Shown: one piece after another, positions 36,194 to 44,797 of the stretch | How positions within the stretch are numbered: position 1 is the first letter of the stretch | How the letters are laid out: every line of letters starts with the position of its first letter | Notes under the pieces: model-generated | Seen by the model: only the letters and a program-made list of their open reading frames with translations | Databases searched by the model: none | Told to the model about the DNA's origin: nothing | Assembly: GCA_026195255.1 (NCBI GenBank) | Contig: JAPHSS010000036.1 | Coordinates: 1 to 64,000, forward strand | Source of the DNA: Gammaproteobacteria bacterium | Lineage (GTDB): Bacteria; Pseudomonadota; Gammaproteobacteria; SZUA-229 | DNA length: 64,000 bases | Reading direction: 5' to 3' | Position numbers and translations under genes: made by a program

Positions 36194-36207
36194 GAGGGGA
36201 TTCATCC

Positions 36208-36244
36208 CTGATGATAGAGTGACTCTTTTTGGCTCTATTATCAG
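36208..36244 (+). terminator. Terminator-like hairpin after pirin
   Basis: Arms CTGATGATAGAG at 36208-36219 and CTCTATTATCAG at 36233-36244 pair with one mismatch around a 13-base loop. No T-run follows, so its strength is doubtful. Confidence 0.55.
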
Positions 36245-36663
36245 TGGTTGTTTGAAGTCGTGCACGGTGTTATTAATGAGTCTTAAAATTTTGTGAGCAG
36301 TCTTAGTAAACTTATAATATTCATATACTTAAATTAAACTGTAATATTAAATGCTGATATATTGAGCATGACTCTGCTGAATATAGTAACGGACTTGCGA
36401 AGAATATAAGGCGACGATGCCGTAAAATCTAATATGAAATATGCTACAGACAGGCGGTTAGCATTTTTCCAATAATGTCACACTGGTAACTATTGATCAT
36501 ATCTGTATTAGAAAAGTGTTTTATGTGCGGGTATTAAAACCAGTGGGCTCGTGATATTGCTTTGAAAAAAACGCTAGATGTATCTAAAAAAGTATTGCAG
36601 AATAAATATAATTTATAAATTAAGCTATCTAAAATTTGCTGAAGTCGGTGTTTATGCGCTGAC

Positions 36664-36677
36664 TTGACTAATATCAG
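36664..36677. promoter_or_regulatory. Imperfect FNR/DNR-type site before bacteriohemerythrin
   Basis: TTGACTAATATCAG has one arm half-site TTGAC and an ATCAG right arm. It would fit control of the hemerythrin by the Dnr-like regulator, but the match is weak. Confidence 0.35.
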
Positions 36678-36744
36678 TTTAAGTCAACAGTATTTTAGTT
36701 AGTCTCTAATATTCAAACACAACCCAAATTTGAGGTCAAAGATC

Positions 36745-37317
36745 ATGTCGACTGTTACTAAGGGTATCAGTATGCTTATTTTATCAGTATTGATATTAGG
36801 CTTACTGGTGATGATTGTGCTGGGCTTTATGCTGGGTTTCACTCACCCATTACCCTGGATATTAATAGCCGTATTAATTATCATTCCGCTTGTTCATGAC
36901 AAAATTATCGCCACCCGTTTTGTTAAATGGCAAGATTCTTACAGTGTGGGAATTGACAGTATTGATAGCGATCATAAAAAATTGCTGGGGTTAATTAACC
37001 AGCTTCAGGCAGCAGCTCACTATAAAACAGATGAAGTACTGGTTGAAGATGTCTTAAATCAGCTGGTAGATTACACAAAATATCATTTCACGCGCGAAGA
37101 AGGGATGATGAAGGAATGTAACTATCCAGATTTTGAAGAACATAAAAAACAACATGACAGTATGATTAAACAGGTAAGCGGGTACATTGATGAATATCGT
37201 ATATCTAAAACACGTACAATTGAAGAAGTTGCGGTGTATTTAAAAACCTGGTTAGTTAATCATATCAATGGCACTGATCAGAAATATACACCTTATCTTA
37301 AGGGTAAAGTGCAGTAG
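36745..37317 (+). CDS. Membrane-anchored bacteriohemerythrin
   Basis: This protein of about 190 residues has two N-terminal membrane helices (about 10-30 and 35-52) and a soluble bacteriohemerythrin domain. The iron ligand pattern is complete: His/Asp in SIDSDHKKLLGLINQL, YTKYHFTREEGMM, and EEHKKQHDSM plus a C-terminal NHINGTDQKY. The frame opens at TTG 36730, but ATG 36745 behind GAGGT is preferred. The domain binds O2 or possibly NO at a di-iron centre. In a denitrifier it could deliver oxygen to membrane enzymes or scavenge NO; this cannot be decided. Confidence 0.88.
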   Translation: MSTVTKGISMLILSVLILGLLVMIVLGFMLGFTHPLPWILIAVLIIIPLVHDKIIATRFVKWQDSYSVGIDSIDSDHKKLLGLINQLQAAAHYKTDEVLVEDVLNQLVDYTKYHFTREEGMMKECNYPDFEEHKKQHDSMIKQVSGYIDEYRISKTRTIEEVAVYLKTWLVNHINGTDQKYTPYLKGKVQ

Positions 37318-37635
37318 AAGGATTGATTAAACTGTTATTTCGTTAAGATTAAATGTAAGTCTGTTTAAGTAGTCTTTTGGGCTTTATTGAATAAGTGGCA
37401 TTAGTTCCTGTATTTTATTCTCGTTGTCAACCTGCCTGTTTTGCCTGTGATTGCACTTTATAATCTCTGTGTTCTCAGCACAGGGGGCAGGGTCTAAAAA
37501 CCAGTTCTATACACGAGCTTGAATCGACCTACGTGTACTTCAGGCCGTTTTTTTTAATCGACTTTTAAATTATGAGCCCTATTTTTCTTGTCATATATCA
37601 AAATAACCTTATTTTCTTAAATGCAATTATCCGGC
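37318..37635. other. Intergenic region upstream of the nir operon
   Basis: No gene seen. The stretch is AT-rich with an oligo-T run near 37548. The promoter-like elements for nirS lie to the right (FNR-type palindrome at 37636). Confidence 0.4.
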
Positions 37636-37649
37636 TTGACGAAAGTCAA
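37636..37649. promoter_or_regulatory. FNR/DNR-type palindrome upstream of nirS
   Basis: TTGACGAAAGTCAA is a perfect 5-base palindrome with the 4-base spacer typical of FNR/DNR sites, with C in place of T at position 5. It is centred about 205 bases upstream of nirS and about 58 bases upstream of the small leader ORF. This suggests a long nirS leader transcript. Confidence 0.72.
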
Positions 37650-37700
37650 GGTTAGTAAAGTGCTAATGGATTCTACTCTATATCACCAGGGAGGTAATTC

Positions 37701-37742
37701 ATGAGAATTCTGATATTATGTTGGTTTTTTATGGGTTATTAA
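37701..37742 (+). CDS. 13-residue micro-ORF in the nirS leader
   Basis: ATG 37701 lies seven bases after an AGGGAGG site, one of the strongest Shine-Dalgarno sequences in the window, and reads MRILILCWFFMGY before TAA 37740-37742. It is very hydrophobic, with one cysteine. It falls between the FNR/DNR-type box and nirS, about 105 bases before nirS. It may be a leader peptide that affects nirS expression, a small membrane peptide, or the relic of a signal-peptide gene. Confidence 0.5.
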   Translation: MRILILCWFFMGY

Positions 37743-37847
37743 CTCACGTACAGATGAATAATGTGGTTTTTTGAGAGATTAAAGAAATTAACACCCCCAC
37801 AGAAGTCATCTGCATAACAATCTTTTATCCATTAGGAGAGAAGCGAA

Positions 37848-39485
37848 ATGCAGCAAAAATTGATATCTAAATTAGTAACAGCAAGTTTATTAGCTATTAC
37901 TGCTTCGGCAGTAATTCCAGCCACTAGTCTCGCTAAGGCAAAACAGCCAACAATGAGTGAGGCAGACTTTGAGAAGGCCGATTCACTTTATTTTCAACGT
38001 TGTGCCGGTTGTCATGGTGTATTAAGAAAAGGCGCCACGGGTAAAAGCCTTGAGCCTAAAGAAACCTTGAAAAAAGGTCAGCAACGTCTAGAAAAAATTA
38101 TCACCCTGGGAACAGAAGGTGGTATGAACAATTTCGACGACATTATGACGAAGAAAGAAATCAGTCTATTGGCAACATATATTCAGATTGATCCACCACA
38201 ACCACCAGAAATGCCTTTATCATTAATGAAAGAGCGCCATAAGGTGTTTGTAGCACCTAAAGATTACCCAACTAAACCTCAGCATAATCGTAACTGGCAA
38301 AACTTCTTCCTGGTTATCGAACGTGATGCAGGTAAAATTGCCGTGGTTGATGGTGACAAGCATGAAATCATAACGCATATCGATACGGGTTACGCGGTAC
38401 ATGTATTAAAAGCAGTTGAACATCACGATACATTAAAGTCCAAAGATCCCGGTCGTTTCTGGTACATCATGGGTCGTGACGGTTTGATGACTAAGGTAGA
38501 CCTGTGGGCGAAGCCTGACAAGATGAAGGTTGCTTCAGTTCAGGTTGGTTATGATGCACGTGACGTTGCCGTATCAGGTGATGGTAAGTACGTAATTGGC
38601 GGTGTTTACTGGCCACCACATTTCGTAATTCTTGATGCTGAAACCATGATGCCTGTGAAAGTTGTTTCATCTCGCGGTGTAAACATTGATGGTGACTATG
38701 TTGAAGAATCACGCGTAGCGGCAGTTTATGACACGCCTATGGCGCCTACCTGGATGGTTGCTATGAAGGAACTGGGTCAGATGTGGCAGGTTGATTATTC
38801 TGATATAGAAAATCTGCGTATCGATAAAATCGACTCAGCTAAATTCCTGCATGATGGTTTCTTCGATCCAACCGGTCGTTACTTCCAGATTGCGGCAAAT
38901 GCGTCTGACAAGATGGTAATCATTGATACTAAAGAGCGTAAGTTAGAAGCAATGATTGATGTTGATAAACTTCCGCATCCTGGTCCTGGTGCAAACTGGA
39001 TAGATCCTAAATGTGGTCAGGTTTCTGGCACAACTCACTTAGGTACAGGTCTGGTTACTGTTTGGGGTAACGATCCTAAGGGCAATAAGAAAGCCGCCTG
39101 GAAAGAATGTTACACAGTTGAAACGGATGGCCCGGGTGTATTCTTAAGAACGCATCCCAAGTCTGATTATGTATGGGCTGACCAGACTAAAACGCCTGAA
39201 CCAGCAATTCAGCAATCAGTACAGGTTATCGATAAGAAAACCCGTGAGATTGTTAAAACTATTCAGTTAACAACTAAGAAAGGTTATGCAGCGGTTCACT
39301 TTGAATTTAATGCTGACGGATCTGAAGTTTGGGTTTCGATCTGGAATCGTTCGGATTCTCTGAAACCAAATGGTGAGATTGTAATCTATGATGCGAAAAC
39401 TCTTAAAGAGAAAACGCGTATTAAGGGTTTCTATGCACCAACTGGTAAGTTCAATGTTCACAACCGTGTTCATCACGTAACTTAA
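37848..39485 (+). CDS. nirS: Cytochrome cd1 nitrite reductase NirS
   Basis: This 545-residue periplasmic enzyme reduces nitrite to NO. It has a signal peptide (about 1-29). The cytochrome c domain carries CAGCH at residues 52-56. The eight-bladed d1 propeller has catalytic-site histidines in KFLHDGFFD (about 335) and LPHPGPGANW (about 377), matching the two His of Pseudomonas NirS. It ends with PTGKFNVHNRVHHVT, the usual NirS end. AGGAGAG precedes ATG. It is first in a long plus-strand run with all heme d1 synthesis genes and is followed by a GC-rich hairpin. Confidence 0.96.
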   Translation: MQQKLISKLVTASLLAITASAVIPATSLAKAKQPTMSEADFEKADSLYFQRCAGCHGVLRKGATGKSLEPKETLKKGQQRLEKIITLGTEGGMNNFDDIMTKKEISLLATYIQIDPPQPPEMPLSLMKERHKVFVAPKDYPTKPQHNRNWQNFFLVIERDAGKIAVVDGDKHEIITHIDTGYAVHVLKAVEHHDTLKSKDPGRFWYIMGRDGLMTKVDLWAKPDKMKVASVQVGYDARDVAVSGDGKYVIGGVYWPPHFVILDAETMMPVKVVSSRGVNIDGDYVEESRVAAVYDTPMAPTWMVAMKELGQMWQVDYSDIENLRIDKIDSAKFLHDGFFDPTGRYFQIAANASDKMVIIDTKERKLEAMIDVDKLPHPGPGANWIDPKCGQVSGTTHLGTGLVTVWGNDPKGNKKAAWKECYTVETDGPGVFLRTHPKSDYVWADQTKTPEPAIQQSVQVIDKKTREIVKTIQLTTKKGYAAVHFEFNADGSEVWVSIWNRSDSLKPNGEIVIYDAKTLKEKTRIKGFYAPTGKFNVHNRVHHVT

Positions 39486-39500
39486 AAAGAAGTACTTGAT

Positions 39501-39522
39501 GGGCGGGTAGCAATACCCGCCC
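39501..39522 (+). terminator. GC-rich hairpin between nirS and the NirT-like gene
   Basis: Nine-base perfect arms (GGGCGGGTA and TACCCGCCC) flank loop GCAA, a GNRA tetraloop, very stable. No T-run follows, so it may stabilise the nirS message and partly uncouple it from the downstream genes. Confidence 0.72.
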
Positions 39523-39564
39523 TCATTAAGTTAATAATAATTACTAATTCTGACGGACATTAAT

Positions 39565-41316
39565 ATGTTTAATCTTTATGCAAAAATGCTTTCCAGAAAA
39601 ATAATTCTAGGTACAACCGTAGGTGTTGCCTTATTTTTTATGGTTATTGGTGTGATCTTCTGGGGTGGCTTTAATACAGCAATGGAAGTAACAAATACAC
39701 TGGAATTCTGCATATCGTGTCATGAAATGGAAGAGAATGTTTATCAGGAATACAATAAAACAGTTCACTATACAAACCGTGCGGGTGTAAGAGCAACCTG
39801 TTCAGATTGTCATGTGCCGCGTCCCTGGGTGCATAAAGTGGTTCGTAAAATACAGGCAAGTAATGAAGTATTACATAAAGTGCTGGGCACAATTGATACG
39901 CCCGAAAAGTTTGATAATAAAAGATTACATCTAGCGCAAAACGTATGGCGCACAATGAAAGAAACAGATTCTCGAGAATGTCGTAACTGTCATGACTTCT
40001 CAACTATGGACCCTGAAAAACAGAAAGGCCGAGCCAAAAAACAACATATCAATGCAATGGAAGCGGGTAATACCTGTATCGACTGTCATAAAGGTATTGC
40101 GCATAACAGCGTGCATGACCAGATGGATGAAGAAGAGATGGAAGCATTAGAAGCGCCAAATCCTGACTTTATCAAACCAATGCCAGCTCAATGGGTTGCA
40201 TATTTAGAGCAGAAAAATGATAAACAACCTGCGGTTGAAACAGCCGAAGTTGCACCAATAGCGCCTGCAGAGAAACAGGCAACACCTGCCGCCGCTACAG
40301 AAGCCACAGCACCAGCAGCAACAACTTCGTCTACAGGTGGAAGCAGTGTTAACTGGTCTGCTGTACCCGCTAGAGAAGTAGTTTTGTTTTATCCAGGTCA
40401 GTCTTCGATGGAATGGGTATTAGGTCGTCAACACGGTGGTAAACGTGCATTTACATCGGGTGATCGTTGTTTTGATTGTCATGAAGAAGAACTGGCTGAT
40501 ATGGGTGCAAAAATAGCAGCTGGCGAAAAAGACATGAAAGTAGGTAAAGATAAGGAACACGGTATGGAGCCTACTGTTATTCCAGGTAAACGTGGAAGTT
40601 TCCCTGTTAAGGTTCAGTCAACTCATGACGGTGAAAACCTGCATATGAGATTTGAATGGGCAGATGCAGAGCATACACCGGCACCTTTTGTTGAGGGTGG
40701 AAAAATGGATCCGGACAATAAAGTTAAACTTGCCGTTATGTTTGCAACAGATGAAGTTGAGTATGCAGATAGAGCTGGTTGCTGGGGAACCTGTCATGCT
40801 GATTTACGAAGCATGCCGTTCGCACCAGAGCAATCAGCAATAGATGCGACCGCACTTAAAGATGCAAGCGATGGTGTGACTAAATATCTAACAGAAAGCC
40901 GTACCAAAATAGAGTTAAAAGGCCGTGGCGGTAAAGCGCTTGGTGGCTGGGATAAACTAAAAGAAGAAGGTGAGTTAAAAGCTGAGTTAGATGCGGGTCG
41001 TTATATGGATCTCGTACGTTATAAAGCAGGCCAGAAAGTTTCAGAAAATGGTCATATTTTAAGCGAACGTGTGCCACATGATGGGCAGGATGTTGAGTTC
41101 ACTGCGAGCCTTAATTCAGGCATGTGGACAGTTGAAATGACCCGAAAACTTAAGTCTGATAAGCCGGGTGATATTAATATGGATACTGGCACTGTATATA
41201 ACTTTGGATTCGCAATACATGATGATTACACAACTGCACGTTATCACCATGTATCAATTGGTTATAAATTAGGCTTTGATAACGCTCAAGCTGAGATTAA
41301 TGCGGTTAAGCAATAA
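39565..41316 (+). CDS. nirT: NirT/NapC-type tetraheme cytochrome fused to a C-terminal heme-binding domain
   Basis: This 583-residue protein has an N-terminal membrane anchor (about 10-35) and four CxxCH motifs at 49-53 (CISCH), 79-83, 139-143 and 171-175, the NapC/NirT pattern that oxidises quinol. A Pro/Ala/Thr/Glu-rich linker (about 220-262) follows. The extra C-terminal domain has a fifth CxxCH at 302-306 (CFDCH), an unusual CWGTCH (CxxxCH spacing) near 406 and beta-rich segments. These resemble the ethylbenzene-dehydrogenase-type heme-binding domain. It probably passes quinol electrons to NirS or the cupredoxin. Typical NirT is about 200 residues, so the fusion is unusual. Confidence 0.85.
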   Translation: MFNLYAKMLSRKIILGTTVGVALFFMVIGVIFWGGFNTAMEVTNTLEFCISCHEMEENVYQEYNKTVHYTNRAGVRATCSDCHVPRPWVHKVVRKIQASNEVLHKVLGTIDTPEKFDNKRLHLAQNVWRTMKETDSRECRNCHDFSTMDPEKQKGRAKKQHINAMEAGNTCIDCHKGIAHNSVHDQMDEEEMEALEAPNPDFIKPMPAQWVAYLEQKNDKQPAVETAEVAPIAPAEKQATPAAATEATAPAATTSSTGGSSVNWSAVPAREVVLFYPGQSSMEWVLGRQHGGKRAFTSGDRCFDCHEEELADMGAKIAAGEKDMKVGKDKEHGMEPTVIPGKRGSFPVKVQSTHDGENLHMRFEWADAEHTPAPFVEGGKMDPDNKVKLAVMFATDEVEYADRAGCWGTCHADLRSMPFAPEQSAIDATALKDASDGVTKYLTESRTKIELKGRGGKALGGWDKLKEEGELKAELDAGRYMDLVRYKAGQKVSENGHILSERVPHDGQDVEFTASLNSGMWTVEMTRKLKSDKPGDINMDTGTVYNFGFAIHDDYTTARYHHVSIGYKLGFDNAQAEINAVKQ

Positions 41317-41377
41317 ACCTGGTATTTAGATAATTTATTTTTAAGTAATAAACTTAGTTAAAGATAAAAGGAAAAAC

Positions 41378-41731
41378 ATGAAATACAGTATATATGTAGT
41401 ACAAATGTTTCTAACACTGGTCTTAATAATTGGCTTAGTGTTTGTTTTTCCTATCTATTTGCATGCAGAGGAAAATGTCGTTACAGTTGACATTATTAAA
41501 TATAAATTTGAACCACAGGAAATAACCGTAACACCGGGTACAACTGTGAGATGGACAAATAAAGAAAAACGCCAGTATCATAGTGTTTGGTTTAAACAGT
41601 TAAATGAAGTAGAGCCTGACTATATATTTCCTGATGAGTCTTATCAGAGAAAGTTTGATAAGGCGGGCACATTTCCATATAGATGTGGCCCACACCCTGA
41701 GATGACAGGTATCGTGCATGTTAAAAAGTAA
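41378..41731 (+). CDS. Periplasmic cupredoxin (type 1 copper protein)
   Basis: This 117-residue protein has a signal segment (about 8-30, then HAEENVV) and a plastocyanin/amicyanin-like fold. Copper ligands are visible as His68 in RQYHSVWF and Cys103, His106 and Met109 in YRCGPHPEMTG. It could carry electrons between the multiheme cytochrome and NirS or NorC. It is 61 bases after the NirT-like gene and overlaps the nirE start by 14 bases. Confidence 0.88.
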   Translation: MKYSIYVVQMFLTLVLIIGLVFVFPIYLHAEENVVTVDIIKYKFEPQEITVTPGTTVRWTNKEKRQYHSVWFKQLNEVEPDYIFPDESYQRKFDKAGTFPYRCGPHPEMTGIVHVKK

Positions 41732-42530
41732 TGCTCTCGTTTCACTTGTTGGTGCGGGCCCTGGTGATCCCGATCTTTTAACACTTAAAGCATACAGACT
41801 TATTCAACAGGCAGATGTCATTGTTTATGATAGATTGGTGTCAGAAGAAATTCGTGAATTAATACCTCATGGAGTGAAAAAAATATACGTAGGTAAAGCG
41901 TCTGGTAAACATCATATGAACCAGGACGAGATAAATGAATTACTGGTTAAGCTGGCTAAAAAAGATAGAAAAATTGTTAGATTAAAAGGTGGAGACCCCT
42001 TTATTTTTGGCCGGGGTAGTGAAGAAGCAAGCTACCTGGTAAAACATAATATTGATTTTGAATATGTGCCAGGTATAACCGCAGCGTCTGCCTGTAGTGC
42101 CTATGCTGGCATACCCTTAACACATCGTGGTGTTGCATCCAGTGTTCGATTAATAACAGGTCATTGCCGGGCTGATAAACCATTAGATTTAAACTGGAAA
42201 AGCCTTGCAGATAAAGATACTACACTGGTATTTTATATGGGGCTTGCCAGTTTAGCTCAATTAAGAGAACAGTTAATTGAGGCGGGATTATCGGCTGATA
42301 CGCCTGCGGCGGCTGTTGAAAATGGAACAAAGCACAGTCAACGACGTTGTCTATCTACTCTGGATCAGCTGCCAACAGATGTTTTAGATATGTCTATTAA
42401 TTCACCGGCTTTAATTATCATCGGCAATGTGGTTAACTTTGCTGAAGAGTTAGACTGGTTTTCCACCGCTACAGATGTACTTGAAGAAGGAATAGATGTT
42501 AAAAACAGGCAATATACTGCAGACGCTTAG
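41718..42530 (+). CDS. nirE: Uroporphyrinogen-III C-methyltransferase NirE
   Basis: This 270-residue SAM-dependent methyltransferase of the CobA/NirE family has VSLVGAGPGDPDLLTLKA, then PHGVKKIYVGKASGKHHMNQ and the conserved RLKGGDPFIFGRGSEE near 85-100. It converts uroporphyrinogen III to precorrin-2, the first committed step of heme d1 synthesis. Its place in the nir cluster supports NirE over CobA for siroheme or cobalamin. The start overlaps the cupredoxin gene by 14 bases, and its end overlaps nirC by 35. Confidence 0.92.
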   Translation: MLKSNALVSLVGAGPGDPDLLTLKAYRLIQQADVIVYDRLVSEEIRELIPHGVKKIYVGKASGKHHMNQDEINELLVKLAKKDRKIVRLKGGDPFIFGRGSEEASYLVKHNIDFEYVPGITAASACSAYAGIPLTHRGVASSVRLITGHCRADKPLDLNWKSLADKDTTLVFYMGLASLAQLREQLIEAGLSADTPAAAVENGTKHSQRRCLSTLDQLPTDVLDMSINSPALIIIGNVVNFAEELDWFSTATDVLEEGIDVKNRQYTADA

Positions 42531-42825
42531 CTTTATTCTACTTGTGATATTGTCACTGAATCGTTATGCACATGCTTCAGATAATCGTCAGCAAGAATTA
42601 CAGCACTTACTTAAACATGATTGTGGTTCCTGTCATGGAATGACTTTAAAAGGCGGCCTGGGTCCAGCGCTTCTTACTGATTCACTAAAAGATAAACCAG
42701 ATGAGCTGCTTTTTATCACCATTAAAGAAGGCCGACCTGGTACGCCTATGCCGGCCTGGAAAAAACTGCTATCTGATAGTGATATAAAATCAATTGTTAA
42801 AATTTTGCGTGAAGGTTTGAATTAA
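42496..42825 (+). CDS. nirC: Periplasmic cytochrome c NirC
   Basis: This 109-residue protein has an N-terminal signal (about 5-26), a single heme motif CGSCH at residues 43-47 and a likely Met ligand in GRPGTPMPAW. The small size and setting in the nir operon match NirC, which helps reduce NirS or supports heme d1 formation. A GAAGGA site lies just before ATG 42496, inside the end of nirE, which indicates coupling. Confidence 0.88.
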   Translation: MLKTGNILQTLSFILLVILSLNRYAHASDNRQQELQHLLKHDCGSCHGMTLKGGLGPALLTDSLKDKPDELLFITIKEGRPGTPMPAWKKLLSDSDIKSIVKILREGLN

Positions 42826-42983
42826 ACTCTGTATTTTTTAAATTAACATTTTAAATCTGCCGCCCCCGAATGCTTGTGTCTGGGATCCAGCGTGCCTGAT
42901 ATTACTTATGTCACAAGATTCCCTTCACAAGCATAACTTTGGGCTCCTGCCTTCAACCCTTACGGGTCAGATAGAGCCTGTTT

Positions 42984-43004
42984 AAAATCATTGCTGATGA
43001 TTTT
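42984..43004. terminator. Hairpin between nirC and nirF
   Basis: AAAATCAT and ATGATTTT form a perfect eight-base stem with a TGCTG loop, in a 215-base gap that also holds degenerate repeat-like sequence. It could partly terminate transcription or stabilise RNA. Confidence 0.5.
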
Positions 43005-43040
43005 ATCGGCAATGACGAATAATCTAACTAGAAGAAAACT

Positions 43041-44204
43041 ATGAAAAAAATTCTCCCTCTAATATCAATATTATTATTAAGCGCCTGTTCATCACAAAAT
43101 CTGCGAGGCACGGGGGATCTTGGCCTTATTATTGAGCGTGCTATTGGCCAGGTTCAATTAGTTGAGCATACGGGTAATACTTCACTTGCCACTATAAAAG
43201 GCCTGGGTGATCTGTCACATGCCTCTATTGTGTACTCTCGTGATGCACGGTATGGATATGTGTTTGGTCGTGATGGAGGTTTAACTAAAATTGATGTGCT
43301 GCAACAAAAAATAGTTAAACGAGTTATTCAATCTGGAAACAGTATCGGAGGCGCAATATCGCAAGATGGGAAACTCATCGCCGTTTCTAACTATAAACCC
43401 GGTGGTGTAAAAATATTCAATTCAGATACGCTTGAGCTGATAGTCAATATACCTGCAGTTTATGCAGATGGTAAACAATCTAAAACGGTTGGATTGATTG
43501 ATGCGCCTGGTCAGTTATTTGTGTTCGGCTTATACGATGCAAGTGAAATATGGGTTGTTGATATGAAGAATATTGAAAAACCCGTAATAACAAAATTCAA
43601 AGATATTGGTTTATTTCCTTATGATGGCCTGGTCACACCAGATGGACGTTATTATATAGCAGGCCTGTTTGGTGAAGATGGTTTAGCTATGTTAGATCTA
43701 TGGCATCTTGAAAAAGGCGTAATACGTATTATGGATCATTATGGCAAAGGTAAGGAAAAATTACCTGTTTATAAAATGCCGCATTTAGAAGGCTGGGCAA
43801 TGGCTGGTGATAAAATGTTGTTACCCGCGGTAGGTCATCATGAAGTATTGGTAATGGATAAAAACTGGAAACAGGTAAAAGCAATAGCGGTACACGGACA
43901 GCCAATTTTTGTAATGTCGCGTCCTGATCATAGGCAAATGTGGGTTAATTTTGCACACCCCAGAAATGATACGATACAGGTCATTGATACTGAAACATTG
44001 GAAATTATAAAAACGCTCAAACCAGGCAAAGCGGTATTACATATGGAATTTAGCCCAAGAGGGGAACATGTGTGGATGTCAGTAAGGGATGAGAACAGAG
44101 TGGATGTAATAGATACTGAAACCTTTGAGGTTGTAAAGAGCTTAACGGCTGATAAACCCAGCGGCATCTTTTTCACGAATCGAGCACATAAAATAGGACT
44201 ATAA
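43041..44204 (+). CDS. nirF: Heme d1 biosynthesis protein NirF (lipoprotein)
   Basis: This 387-residue protein begins with MKKILPLISILLLSACSS, a lipoprotein signal with lipobox Cys16. An eight-bladed d1-like propeller without a cytochrome c domain follows, and it ends with PSGIFFTNRAHKIGL, as in NirF. The protein acts in the periplasm late in heme d1 assembly, probably as a dehydrogenase or binding protein. Pseudomonas NirF is also lipid-anchored, in agreement. The nirC-nirF gap of 215 bases is larger than others in the cluster. Confidence 0.92.
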   Translation: MKKILPLISILLLSACSSQNLRGTGDLGLIIERAIGQVQLVEHTGNTSLATIKGLGDLSHASIVYSRDARYGYVFGRDGGLTKIDVLQQKIVKRVIQSGNSIGGAISQDGKLIAVSNYKPGGVKIFNSDTLELIVNIPAVYADGKQSKTVGLIDAPGQLFVFGLYDASEIWVVDMKNIEKPVITKFKDIGLFPYDGLVTPDGRYYIAGLFGEDGLAMLDLWHLEKGVIRIMDHYGKGKEKLPVYKMPHLEGWAMAGDKMLLPAVGHHEVLVMDKNWKQVKAIAVHGQPIFVMSRPDHRQMWVNFAHPRNDTIQVIDTETLEIIKTLKPGKAVLHMEFSPRGEHVWMSVRDENRVDVIDTETFEVVKSLTADKPSGIFFTNRAHKIGL

Positions 44205-44208
44205 AACA

Positions 44209-44610
44209 ATGATAAGCATTAAAGCGCTACTTATAAGTATCGTTACGATGATCTTTTTAGGTCTAATTTTTGAGCTTATATTTCTATTTGTAGATATTGG
44301 GTATAACAGTTTGATAAAAAGTTATCCCTTTACTGAATCGTTCAGGCAAGCTTTCAATTATTTATTTGTATTATTCGGTTTGTTTTTTATTATGTCTACC
44401 GGGGGGTACCTGACCGCGTTATATGCAAAAAAATATGTGGTTGCCCACTCTGTTTTTTCAGCCTCTGTGATTTGTGGTATCGCATTATATGCTACGAGTA
44501 GTGGATATGACTTCACATTAATGAGTGTATTGTTTGTCATTATAGGTATAGCTTTTTCCTTGTATGGGAGTCGTGCGTATAGAAAAATCAATAATGAGGC
44601 ATCATTATAA
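44209..44610 (+). CDS. Hypothetical four-helix membrane protein within the nir cluster
   Basis: This 133-residue protein is highly hydrophobic, with four helices (about 5-28, 48-72, 78-97 and 101-118) and a short basic end. No family is recognised. It starts four bases after nirF, so it is probably co-translated. Function unknown; a link to heme d1 export or membrane assembly is only a position-based guess. Confidence 0.65.
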   Translation: MISIKALLISIVTMIFLGLIFELIFLFVDIGYNSLIKSYPFTESFRQAFNYLFVLFGLFFIMSTGGYLTALYAKKYVVAHSVFSASVICGIALYATSSGYDFTLMSVLFVIIGIAFSLYGSRAYRKINNEASL

Positions 44611-44689
44611 AGAAAATACAGAGAAGACGATGTGATACATTTGTGGCATCGCTTCATGTAACCCTGGGGTTGCCGAGCTTGAATTCAAA

Positions 44690-44720
44690 TTGATATAGAT
44701 CATAAATTGATCTATATCAA
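44690..44720. promoter_or_regulatory. Extended FNR/DNR palindrome upstream of nirD
   Basis: TTGATCTATATCAA at 44707-44720 matches the consensus TTGAT-N4-ATCAA exactly. It is paired with TTGATATAGATCA at 44690-44702 in a 31-base perfect palindrome with 13-base arms and centre TAAAT. Two overlapping sites in inverted symmetry may allow cooperative binding. It lies about 130-160 bases upstream of nirD and suggests an internal promoter. Confidence 0.8.
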
Positions 44721-44797
44721 TAAACCCAATAGTTTTCAGGGATTTCAAAGGGTTACAGTTATATTTTTCTCGTTATTTGCTGATTAAGTTTTTCAAC

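Larger units (their letters stand above)
36194..36744. other. Intergenic region before the bacteriohemerythrin gene
   Basis: No gene is recognised in this stretch of about 550 bases. It contains the pirin terminator hairpin (36208-36244) and an imperfect FNR-type site TTGACTAATATCAG at 36664-36677, centred about 74 bases upstream of the next start. The remainder is AT-rich with no clear structure. Confidence 0.5.
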
